The translations under genes and the position numbers were made by a program. From contig NZ_JAAFYZ010000026.1 of assembly GCF_018274385.1 (NCBI RefSeq), positions 1-64,000 on the forward strand: 64,000 bases of DNA, given 5' to 3'. How positions within the stretch are numbered: position 1 is the first letter of the stretch; each line of letters starts with the position of its first letter. The notes beneath the pieces were generated by a model that was not told the DNA's origin, made no database searches, and saw nothing but the letters and a program-made list of their open reading frames with translations. This DNA is from Catenulispora pinistramenti (GTDB taxonomy: Bacteria; Actinomycetota; Actinomycetes; Streptomycetales; Catenulisporaceae). Positions 57,152 through 64,000 of this stretch are shown in pieces.

Positions 57152-58906
57152 CTACTTCGTGTTCAACGCCGTGTCGTCGAGGACGAAGCTGGTGGTCCCG
57201 CCGTTCTTGTCGGTCTCGGTGCCGGTGAAGCGCAGCGTCACGCTCTGCCCCGCGTAGGCCGAGACATCGTCGCTGTGCTGCGTGTAGCCGCTTCCGTTGT
57301 CCAGGTTGCTGTAGCCGGCCAGCGTCGCGAGCACCGTGCCCGAGGCGTTGAGCAGCTGCACGGTGAACGTGTCCGGCTTGGCGGTCGACGTGTTCTCCGT
57401 CGAGTCGACGTGCAGCCAGTAGGACACGGTCGCGGTGCAGCCGGACGGGATGGTCACCGGCTGCGAGACGGTGTCGGTGTCGGCGCTGCCGTTACCGTTG
57501 AACCACGCCTCCCAGGAGCCGGAATGCGGGGGTTCGCCGCTGGTGCTGTTGGTGATCGGGTTGAATCCGAGGGTTGACTTACCGGTCCAACCGCTGCCGG
57601 TGCCGCTCTCGAAGCCCGGGTTGACCAGCAGTTGGGCCGCGGTACAGCCGCCGGTGGAAGTCGGGGTCACGGTCAGCGTGTAGGTGGCGGTGTGGGTACC
57701 GGACGCGGCCGTGCCGGTGACGGTGACGGTGTAGGTACCGGCGGCGGTCGAGGAACTGGTGGCGACGCTCAGGGTGGAGGTGCCGCCGGCGGTGACCGAG
57801 GCCGGGGTGAAGGTGGTCGTGGAACCGGCCGGGCCGCCGGTGGCGCTGAGGGCGACGGACTCGGCGCTGCCGGCCGTGACCGAGGTGGAGATGGTCGTCG
57901 TCGCGGTGCCGCCGGCGGTGACGGAGGCCGACGCCGGGCCGGCCGAGACCGCGAAGTCGTTCGCCGTCGTCGAGGCCGGGACGAACGTCCAGGTCTTCGT
58001 ACTGCTGGAACTGCTGCCCGCCTTGACCTTGCCCGAGGAGTCGTTGATGTACTTCTTGCCGGACTGGATGTCGGTGAAGGTCAGGTCGGTGTTGTACGAC
58101 CACTGTTGGCTCGGCCCCGCGGTGCATTTCTGCATCGAGATCTGCGAGGTCGAGTAGTCCGCGCAGAGCTTGTTGATCTGCAGGAACGTGCCGTCGAACG
58201 TGAAGCGCTGGCTGGCCGCCGTACTGTCGCAGGCCGCTGTCACGAGCAGTGCGCCGGCCGTCGAGCTGTCGTTCGGATCGGTCATGCACTTGCCGGTCGA
58301 GACGTTCTTGTACTGCCCGACGGTGATCGTCGGCTTCGCGCCGCCGTAACACGCGCCGGTGCCGGTGTTGAAGATCGGCTCGGAGGTCACCGACTCGTTC
58401 GACGGCGGGTTGACGATCACCGACTCCATGGTCGGCGTGCCGTCGTTGTTGTAGTTGGTCAGCGCGTCCTCGCACTCGATCGCGGCGAACGCGCTGCCGC
58501 CCTGCCCGCCCAGCCACAGGTCGAGGTGCCGCAGACCGGGACCGCCGTTGGGGCCGTGGCCGGTCCAGTCCGAGGTGCACTCCCCGCAGCTGTCCTCCAT
58601 GATGAAGTACTTGCCGACCCGCGGGACGTAGACGATCGTTCCCGGCGGCTGCTCGCTGGAGTCGGTGGCGAAGGTGATCGGGTCGGAGTAGGTGCCGGTC
58701 CCGCCGGCGGTCTGGTGGATCCGCGGGTAGGAGATCACGCCGCCCGGCGGCGTGTTGTCCCACCAGCCGTAGAAGGTGAGGAAGGTCTGCTCGGTGGTGC
58801 CCGATCCGGCCGCCTGGGCCGGGGCGGCTACCAGGCCGAGGGCCGCGCCGATGCCCAGACAGAGGGCTGCGAGCGCCGTGGCCAGGCGCCGCATGGAAGT
58901 CTTCAT
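57152..58906 (-). CDS. Secreted multidomain carbohydrate-binding protein
   Basis: A 584-aa protein. The signal peptide is RLATALAALCLGIGAALGL. Residues 35-165 look like a double-psi beta-barrel or similar fold (FLTFYGWWDN, YFIMEDSCGECTSDW). A ricin-type domain follows (KNVSTGKCMTDPND, SQQWSYN). Then comes an Ig-like repeat region rich in Thr/Ser/Ala (VTVTGTAASGTHTATYTLTV), and a C-terminal CBM-like jelly roll (LLVNPGFESGTGSGWTG, WFNGNGSADTDTV). No catalytic residues are clear. It probably binds extracellular polysaccharides. Upstream, an imperfect GTTAG...CTAAC palindrome (59113-59131) may be an operator. Confidence 0.75.
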   Translation of the reverse strand: MKTSMRRLATALAALCLGIGAALGLVAAPAQAAGSGTTEQTFLTFYGWWDNTPPGGVISYPRIHQTAGGTGTYSDPITFATDSSEQPPGTIVYVPRVGKYFIMEDSCGECTSDWTGHGPNGGPGLRHLDLWLGGQGGSAFAAIECEDALTNYNNDGTPTMESVIVNPPSNESVTSEPIFNTGTGACYGGAKPTITVGQYKNVSTGKCMTDPNDSSTAGALLVTAACDSTAASQRFTFDGTFLQINKLCADYSTSQISMQKCTAGPSQQWSYNTDLTFTDIQSGKKYINDSSGKVKAGSSSSSTKTWTFVPASTTANDFAVSAGPASASVTAGGTATTTISTSVTAGSAESVALSATGGPAGSTTTFTPASVTAGGTSTLSVATSSSTAAGTYTVTVTGTAASGTHTATYTLTVTPTSTGGCTAAQLLVNPGFESGTGSGWTGKSTLGFNPITNSTSGEPPHSGSWEAWFNGNGSADTDTVSQPVTIPSGCTATVSYWLHVDSTENTSTAKPDTFTVQLLNASGTVLATLAGYSNLDNGSGYTQHSDDVSAYAGQSVTLRFTGTETDKNGGTTSFVLDDTALNTK

Positions 58907-59112
58907 TGCCGGTTCCCCTTTCGACTGAAGGGCTGCGGGTGCGCCGGGGCCGCGGTCCGGCCGGCTCCGGCCGGGGGTGCTGGTACTGCACGTACTTGCT
59001 GTTAGTGCTGCGCGTACTGGTGCTGCGCGTGCTGGCGTGCGCCGAAGCGGGCGCCGCCCCGATTGCCGTTGTGGGGTGGGCGGCGCGGCCGCGGTACCGG
59101 GGTGCCCTTTTC

Positions 59113-59131
59113 GTTAGTAACGTTTCCTAAC
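59113..59131. promoter_or_regulatory. Imperfect palindrome GTTAG...CTAAC
   Basis: GTTAGTAACGTTTCCTAAC has 7 of 9 half-site matches. It resembles TTAGGAAA-type operators found before secreted carbohydrate-active genes in streptomycetes. It lies 207 bp upstream of the lectin-like gene at 58906. The intergenic stretch 58907-59250 otherwise shows only short CTGCGCGT/GTACTG repeats (about 58979-59040). Confidence 0.4.
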
Positions 59132-59250
59132 TTGATTCAGGAGAGTAGGCAGCATCGGCGGGAGCGTCAAGAGACGTGGCGTGGGAAGCAAAAGCTCGCG
59201 CGCCGGCCCCGGGGCGCGGCCGACTGAGACTCCGAGAACGGCGCCGCCTG

Positions 59251-60261
59251 TCAGCCGGCGCAGTCCGGCGCCTGAACCCCGCGCGCGAGGCTGATGTAGT
59301 GGTCTGCGACCCACCACAACCGGTCCTGGTAGTAGATCTGGAACCAGCCGGTGGAGTTCTCGTGCCCGGTGTCCAAGCGTTCGTGCGTCAGTCGGCCCTG
59401 GGTGGTGTGGCACACCACCTCGACGACGTCACCGTCGTGCCGGGGACCCTCGGATCCGTTGAGGGCGAAGGGGGTCGGGAACACCAGGACGCCGATCGAG
59501 CCGCCGTGTCCGTTGTTCGCATCCTGATTCCAGGTGCGCACTATCTTGCCGGAGAGCGTTCTGGGCGGCGCGTTGGTGACCAGGACGGCGGTCACCGGGC
59601 TCTGCATCGGTTTCATCGCTTGGGTCTGCTGCTGCCGCGGTGGCTGGGAATGCGATCGGCCGATGACGGCGAACGCGCCGACCGGGATGACGACGGCCGC
59701 GGTTCCCACGATCGACGCCAGCACCAGAAGCGAGCGACGGCGGCGGCGCGGCGCGGGCACCGGCATGGGCCGTACCTCGACCGCGGGCTGATGCTGAGCT
59801 ACCAGACCGGATTCCGTCCTGGGCTCCAGTTCCGCGGCCGACGGCAACAGCACCGGCACCGCCGAGACCGCCGACACCGCCGAGACCTCCGAGACCTCCG
59901 AAGCCTGTTCCCGGACTGCCGGCAGGGTCGAGGACTCCCCGCGCGCCCTGGCCTGCCATTCCTCCTGCGCGGCTTGCCAGCGCGGCTGGAACGGAGCCGG
60001 ATCCACGTCCAGCGCGCACAACAGGCCTTCGTAGTACGACCAGCCCGGCAGGCTCTGGTCCTTGGCCGCCGGGTCGGGTGTGAGGATCCGGGACAACGTC
60101 GCCTTCGCCAGGGTCCCCCGACCGGCGCGGATGTTGCGGCTGTCCAGGCGGGTGAAGGACGGGGATCCGGCGCTTTGGTGCGCGGTACGGATCTCCACCG
60201 TCAACGACCTGGTCAGCGGTGGTACGGCAGCATCAAGATCCTTCAAAGCGCGCGCGGCCAT
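59251..60261 (-). CDS. Membrane-anchored helix-turn-helix-like protein with outer C-terminal domain
   Basis: A 336-aa protein. The first ~105 residues resemble an XRE-type DNA-binding region (LTRSLTVEIRTAHQ, RGTLAKATLSRILTPD). A linker with repeated VSAV units follows. Then a membrane segment (SLLVLASIVGTAAVVIPVGAF) after a run of five arginines, and an outer domain with paired Cys (VEVVCHTTQG, VQAPDC) and an SH3-like pattern (STGWFQIYYQDRLWWVAD). It may sense an external cue. The gap 60262-60607 holds the terminator and heptamer tract. Confidence 0.6.
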   Translation of the reverse strand: MAARALKDLDAAVPPLTRSLTVEIRTAHQSAGSPSFTRLDSRNIRAGRGTLAKATLSRILTPDPAAKDQSLPGWSYYEGLLCALDVDPAPFQPRWQAAQEEWQARARGESSTLPAVREQASEVSEVSAVSAVSAVPVLLPSAAELEPRTESGLVAQHQPAVEVRPMPVPAPRRRRRSLLVLASIVGTAAVVIPVGAFAVIGRSHSQPPRQQQTQAMKPMQSPVTAVLVTNAPPRTLSGKIVRTWNQDANNGHGGSIGVLVFPTPFALNGSEGPRHDGDVVEVVCHTTQGRLTHERLDTGHENSTGWFQIYYQDRLWWVADHYISLARGVQAPDCAG

Positions 60262-60480
60262 GTCATCCCATCCCGTATCAAACAGTGCGCGTCAGCAACC
60301 CCCGCGCCAACATACCCGAAGCGTTTCACGCATACGGCCGGAATCAGGGAATCCGGGACGCCGGGTATTGGCAATTTGCGTAACAATAGGTTGGGCTGGC
60401 GGGGGCAATACCTGGCCGGGCGTCCGGTTTGGGAACTCTTCGGGCAGCCGGGGTGAACGGACTGTCCGGCGGCATGGGTG

Positions 60481-60512
60481 AGCCCCCGATGCCGCGTTCG
60501 GCATCGGGGGCT
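60481..60512. terminator. Terminator hairpin downstream of the peptidoglycan-binding gene
   Basis: AGCCCCCGATGCC pairs with GGCATCGGGGGCT (13 bp) around a 6-nt loop. It lies just beyond the heptamer tract that follows the stop of the gene at 60608. Confidence 0.8.
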
Positions 60513-60515
60513 TTC

Positions 60516-60606
60516 GGGCTACGGGCTACGGGCTACGGGCTAAGCGCTAAGCGCTAAGCGCTAAGCGCTAAGCGCTAAGCGCTAAGCGCTAAGCGCTAAG
60601 CGCTAC
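60516..60606. repeat. Heptanucleotide tandem repeat tract
   Basis: About four GGGCTAC units (or one-base variants) are followed by about nine GCGCTAA units, all 7 bp. The tract starts only 2 bp after the stop of the peptidoglycan-binding gene on the minus strand and lies between that stop and the terminator, so it is transcribed as 3' UTR. AGCGCT inside the unit is self-complementary, so the RNA or single strands could fold. Confidence 0.95.
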
Positions 60607-60607
60607 G

Positions 60608-61390
60608 TCACCAGTCGCGCGCCGGGGCCGCGACGGTCGCGACGTGGCCGCGGTAGAAGTCCTTGCCCCAGCCGTAGTGGGACCCGGCCCACGGCGAGGT
60701 CCAGATCGCCTTCTCGGTCACCAGCGGCGTGTCGGACGCCCGCAGGTCGGCGGTGATGTGGCCGTAGTCGCCCGGGCCGCCGTTCAGGTTCGCGGCCACG
60801 TAGTGCGCGGCCACCACCAGGTTCGGGTACGCGCCCAGACCGGCGCCGCCCCCCGAGCCCAGCCCGTTGTTCAACGGGTTGTCGCGGTCGAACCAGTTCG
60901 AGGGCGGCTCCTCGCTGGCCATCCACTGCACCATCGTGGTGATGTTGTTCGAGCTCTGCGGCCAGCCGCCGTCGGCCAGGACCAGCCGGGCGAAGTCGTA
61001 GTTGGTCGAGCGGCCGTTGGACGGCGGGGGCGGGGTGCTGCCGCCCTCCAGCGACGCCTTGGTCGCCGGGCCGACGATGCCGTCCACCGACAGGCCGTGG
61101 GCGGACTGGTAGTTCTTGACCGCGGTCAGCGTCGCCGGGCCGAAGTCGCCGTCCACGGCTATCCGGGCGCCGTTCTTGTTCAGCAGCTCCTGAAGCTCGG
61201 TGACACAACCGCTCTTCTGGCCGTCGGAGATGTCGGCTGGGCACTGCGAGGAGGTGAGCTTGATCGGGGCTGGCGCGCTCGCGGCGGTGGCGGCGTTCGC
61301 GGTGCCGGCGGTGAACGCGACTCCGGCGATCGCCGCGGCGGAGGCGGCGACGGCCAGACCGATGCGGGGCATGCGGCTGCGCAGTTTCAT
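60608..61390 (-). CDS. Secreted peptidoglycan-binding protein with unassigned C-terminal domain
   Basis: A 260-aa protein. The signal peptide (IGLAVAASAAAIAGVAFTAG) is followed by a PG_binding_1 domain with GCVTELQELLNKNG and IAVDGDFGPATLTAVKNYQ and GLSVDGIVGPATKASL. After a Pro-rich linker, the C-terminal ~125 residues (NNITTMVQWMASEEP, YGHITADLRASDTPLVTEKAIW) resemble lysozyme-like or phage-like domains only loosely. ATG 61390 follows GAAAGG. It is a close N-terminal paralogue of the neighbouring NlpC/P60 protein, so the pair arose by duplication with swapping of the catalytic part. Confidence 0.75.
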   Translation of the reverse strand: MKLRSRMPRIGLAVAASAAAIAGVAFTAGTANAATAASAPAPIKLTSSQCPADISDGQKSGCVTELQELLNKNGARIAVDGDFGPATLTAVKNYQSAHGLSVDGIVGPATKASLEGGSTPPPPSNGRSTNYDFARLVLADGGWPQSSNNITTMVQWMASEEPPSNWFDRDNPLNNGLGSGGGAGLGAYPNLVVAAHYVAANLNGGPGDYGHITADLRASDTPLVTEKAIWTSPWAGSHYGWGKDFYRGHVATVAAPARDW

Positions 61391-61507
61391 GGCAGGGCCT
61401 TTCATTGGATGAAGTGCTGGGGAGCGGATCCACGAGACCGGATCCGAGAGACGGGTCTACGCGACCGGACCTAAGAGACCGGATCTAAGAGAGCTGATGC
61501 GCCCACA

Positions 61508-62362
61508 TCAGAAGCGGTAGTACCCGATGAGGCGGCCGCCGGTGGAGACCGAGTCGGTCTCGACGTAGGTGCCGGTGTCCAGGGCGTCGATCATCTTGCC
61601 GCCGCCGATGTAGATGCCGACGTGCTCGGGGCTGCCGGCGTTGCTGCCGAAGAAGACCAGGTCGCCGGCGGCCGGGCTGGAGACCCGGTGGGTCTTGGCG
61701 ATCTGCCCCGAGGTGCCGTCCGGGCCGAAGACGTCACGGCCGTAGGCCAGCGAGTAGACCCAGCGCACGAAGCCCGAGCAGTCGACCGAGATCTGGCCGT
61801 TGTGACCGAGGGTGTGGTGAGCGGTGGCGTTGTAGCAGGCCTGGTCCCCGCCGTCGGCGGCGCAGTCCGCCGGGCTCGGGCCGGGGCTGGCGGTGTGGCC
61901 GCCGTCCCAGCCGTACGGCACCCGGCCGCCGCCCCAGCCCCGCTCGGCCTTCCCGGACTCGATGGCCCGCGCGAAGTCGACGACCTTCGACTGCCCGCCG
62001 CCGGTCGGCGGCGGCGGGGTACTGGTGCCGTCCAGCGCGGCCTTGGTGTCCGGGCCGACGATGCCGTCCACCGACAGGCCGTGGCCGGACTGGTAGCTCT
62101 TGACCGCCGCCAGCGTCGCGGGGCCGAAGTCGCCGTCCACGGCGATGTGCGCGCCGTTCTTGTTCAGCAGCTCCTGCAGCTCGGTCACACAGCCGCTGTG
62201 CTGTCCCGAGGAGATGTCGGCCGGGCACTGTGCGGATGTGAGCTTGATCGGCGCCGGCGCACTGGCGGCGTTCGCGGTGCCGGCGGCCAGACCGACGCCG
62301 GTGAGCGCCACGGCTGTCGCGGCGACGATTTCCAGACGGGCTATTCGGCTGCGCAGCTTCAT
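61508..62362 (-). CDS. Secreted NlpC/P60 endopeptidase with peptidoglycan-binding domain
   Basis: A 284-aa protein. After the signal peptide (VAATAVALTGVGLAAG), a PG_binding_1 domain nearly identical in layout to its neighbour's is followed by a Pro linker and an NlpC/P60 domain: Cys in VDCSGFVRWVYSLAYG, His in PEHVGIYIGGGKMID, plus AAGDLVFFGS. It would cleave stem peptides of peptidoglycan. GGAGGG precedes the ATG at 62362. The C-terminal residues GGRLIGYYRF end the domain normally. Confidence 0.9.
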   Translation of the reverse strand: MKLRSRIARLEIVAATAVALTGVGLAAGTANAASAPAPIKLTSAQCPADISSGQHSGCVTELQELLNKNGAHIAVDGDFGPATLAAVKSYQSGHGLSVDGIVGPDTKAALDGTSTPPPPTGGGQSKVVDFARAIESGKAERGWGGGRVPYGWDGGHTASPGPSPADCAADGGDQACYNATAHHTLGHNGQISVDCSGFVRWVYSLAYGRDVFGPDGTSGQIAKTHRVSSPAAGDLVFFGSNAGSPEHVGIYIGGGKMIDALDTGTYVETDSVSTGGRLIGYYRF

Positions 62363-62589
62363 AGCGGGACCCTCCGTGAATTGACAGTGGTTCCGGACAT
62401 GGACAACCCCTGCCGGTAGAAGTCCGGCCTTACTACGGGGTTGAGGTGAACCGGGCCAAATCATCACGGGGGAGCCGAGCTTCGCACAACGGTTTGGGCA
62501 GGCCGGAGCCGGACTCGGAACGTTCCACTGTTCCGAGCTGGTGCGAGGGACGGGTTGGCTGTTTCGGCGTCACGCGCTCACGCGCGGGT

Positions 62590-62835
62590 TACCAGTTAGA
62601 TGCTGAGGACCACGGCCTGAACGAGGTCCTGGCGCGCGACCTCCCGAACGCCGCCGGGGTGGTGCCCTCATGTCAGCAAGGCGCGGGCTTCGCGGCCGAG
62701 CTGATCGACCGCGCCCACGCCGACGGCCGACTCCGCGCCGATTTCACGATGGCCGATCTCGCCACGCTGACCCGCGCGATGGCGCGGGTGATCCGATACG
62801 CCAGCTACCCCAGCTATCCCAGCTACCCCAGAGCT
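62590..62835 (+). pseudogene. Relic of a TetR-type regulator C-terminus
   Basis: The plus-strand frame has LIDRAHADGRLRADFTMADLA then LTRAMARVI, which matches the ligand-binding domain of TetR regulators. No helix-turn-helix precedes it and the frame runs into a short AGCTACCCC repeat (about 62802-62835). The rest of 62363-62833 has no other gene. Confidence 0.5.
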
Positions 62836-64000
62836 ACGCCAGCAGCTTGCTCGCGTACCAGTCACTGGCGTTCGCGACACCGGGCAGCACATAGAAGTAC
62901 CCGCCCCCGAACGGCTGCACATAGTCGATCAGCGGCTCGCCGACCAACCGCTTCTGCACCGTCTCGAACTGCCGCTCCAGGTCCTGGTTGTACGCCAGGA
63001 AGATGTGCCCGGCCTGGATGTCGCCGTTCTGGTCGAGCCCGAGATCGTAGTTGTACGACCGGCGGATCAGGCGCTGGTCCGAGGTCTGCGCCGTCCGCGG
63101 GTTGGCCAGGCGGATGTGCGACGTGAGGGGGATGACGTTGCCCTGCGGGTCGGCGGCGAAGTTCGGGTTGTCGTTCTCGTTGTTGCCGTCCAGCGGGGCT
63201 CCGGAGTCGCGGCGGCGGCCGAACATGTTCTCCTGCTCGCTGATGGAGACCCGGTCCCAGAACTCGACCAGCATGCGGATCAGCCGGATCACCTGGTAGG
63301 TGCCGCCCTGCGCCCAGGCCGGTTCACCGGCGGCGGACCAGACCAGGTCGGAGGCCAGGCCGCCGGTGGGGTTGGCGGTGCCGTCCTTGAAGCCGAGCAG
63401 GTTGCGCGGGGTGCCGGAGGGCCGGGGCGGGGAGTTGTAGCCCTCGATCTTCCAGCGCGGCTGCATCGCGCCGCGGGTGTGCTTGGCGAGGTCGCGGATG
63501 GCGTGGTGGATGGTGTCCGGGTGGTTGGCGCACAGCTGCAGCGACAGGTCGCCGTGCATCCAGGCCGCCTCGGGCGAGTCGTTCGGGAAGATGGTCATCG
63601 GCTTGAGCTTGGCCGGCTTGTGCGCGGTCAGGCCGAAGCGGTCGTCGAACAGGCTCGCACCGACGCCCAGGGTCACGGTCAGACCGTCGGCCGGCACGTC
63701 CGGGCCGAGCACGTCGCTGTCCGCGGGCGGCTGGCCCACGCCGAGGTCCGCCGGGGCACCGCCGGAGGTCAGGTAGCGGGCCCGCTCGGTGAGCGTCTTC
63801 ATCAGTGCTATGAGATCCGCCTTGGACGCGCCGGTGACGTCGAAGGCCGCCAGGCAGGAGAAGGGCTGCTTCCCGCCCGGCGCCGGGGTGAGGATCCCGG
63901 CCTGGTGCGCGCCGTGGAACGGATAGGAGTCGGCGGTCGTGACGTGCCCGGAGTCCGAGGCGTCGGCGTCGGCGTGGGCGCCGCCGATCAGGACGCCGCC
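62834..64000 (-). CDS. efeB: Dyp-type peroxidase / deferrochelatase EfeB (5' end beyond the window)
   Basis: At least 388 residues are visible; the N-terminus and probable Tat signal are outside the window. Family marks are FPFHGAHQAGI (read upstream of 63800), the GFKDGTANP motif with catalytic Asp, GDLSLQLCANHPDTIHHAI, FDVTGASKADLIALM and the C-terminal RRSYNYDLGLDQNGD region. It is an exported haem peroxidase; in EfeUOB systems it supports iron uptake by oxidising Fe(II) or releasing iron from haem. The EfeO and EfeU genes would lie to the right, beyond 64000. Confidence 0.92.
   Translation of the reverse strand, partial: GGVLIGGAHADADASDSGHVTTADSYPFHGAHQAGILTPAPGGKQPFSCLAAFDVTGASKADLIALMKTLTERARYLTSGGAPADLGVGQPPADSDVLGPDVPADGLTVTLGVGASLFDDRFGLTAHKPAKLKPMTIFPNDSPEAAWMHGDLSLQLCANHPDTIHHAIRDLAKHTRGAMQPRWKIEGYNSPPRPSGTPRNLLGFKDGTANPTGGLASDLVWSAAGEPAWAQGGTYQVIRLIRMLVEFWDRVSISEQENMFGRRRDSGAPLDGNNENDNPNFAADPQGNVIPLTSHIRLANPRTAQTSDQRLIRRSYNYDLGLDQNGDIQAGHIFLAYNQDLERQFETVQKRLVGEPLIDYVQPFGGGYFYVLPGVANASDWYASKLLA

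Noticed and set aside
60516-60606. CRISPR-like array
   Set aside because: Units are 7 bp with no spacers, so it is a simple tandem repeat.

Overview
This window is high-GC DNA from an actinobacterium. Its many secreted proteins with Gram-positive signal peptides, SigE-type ECF sigma factors, GTG/TTG starts, NB-ARC/TPR regulator and protein kinase fused to WD40 repeats suggest Streptomyces, Catenulispora or a relative. The genus cannot be fixed from the sequence. It reads as accessory chromosome: catabolic and secretory genes interspersed with transposase relics and decayed genes.

About 0.1-16 kb: a tRNA-Arg(ACG) gene with promoter and terminator is followed by a decayed integrase-core transposase. 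A catabolic island follows: a GntR/FadR-type and an AraC-type regulator, then two operons that face each other. The plus-strand operon (2928-6079) encodes a LigM/DesA-like tetrahydrofolate-dependent O-demethylase, a MetF-like reductase and PurU, a plausible route from a methoxy group to formate. The minus-strand operon (13609-6152) encodes a PrdB-like protein with Cys in place of Sec, a FAH-family hydrolase, an extradiol dioxygenase, an SMP-30-type lactonase, a YciI-like protein, an FAD hydroxylase, an SDR lacking the YxxxK residues, and a second FAH hydrolase. Both operons start from nearly the same ~82-bp sequence, present as an inverted pair, so they are probably co-regulated. A second decayed integrase-core transposase and a second copy of a 49-bp repeat lie on the far side of the island.

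About 16-23 kb: a SigE-type sigma factor with a membrane partner, a Ser/Thr kinase with WD40 repeats, gene relics, a lipoprotein and a CbiX-like chelatase. About 23-35 kb: a trehalose-phosphatase/GH15 fusion, a sedolisin, RecD2 helicase, and an SNF2 helicase overlapping a SWIM zinc-finger gene.

About 35-48 kb: a broken GH78 rhamnosidase and a GH172 (DUF2961) enzyme, each preceded by a LacI-type palindrome; a second sigma/membrane-partner pair; a cell-wall-binding-repeat protein; a membrane protein; and a second sedolisin. About 48-64 kb: a GT9-like glycosyltransferase, an NB-ARC/TPR STAND protein, a SUKH-like protein, an orphan sugar-binding lipoprotein, a 74-aa peptidase relic, a peptidase-like secreted protein with no catalytic domain, a multidomain lectin-like secreted protein, two peptidoglycan-binding paralogues, a heptanucleotide repeat tract, and the 3' part of a Dyp-type peroxidase (EfeB) cut by the window edge.
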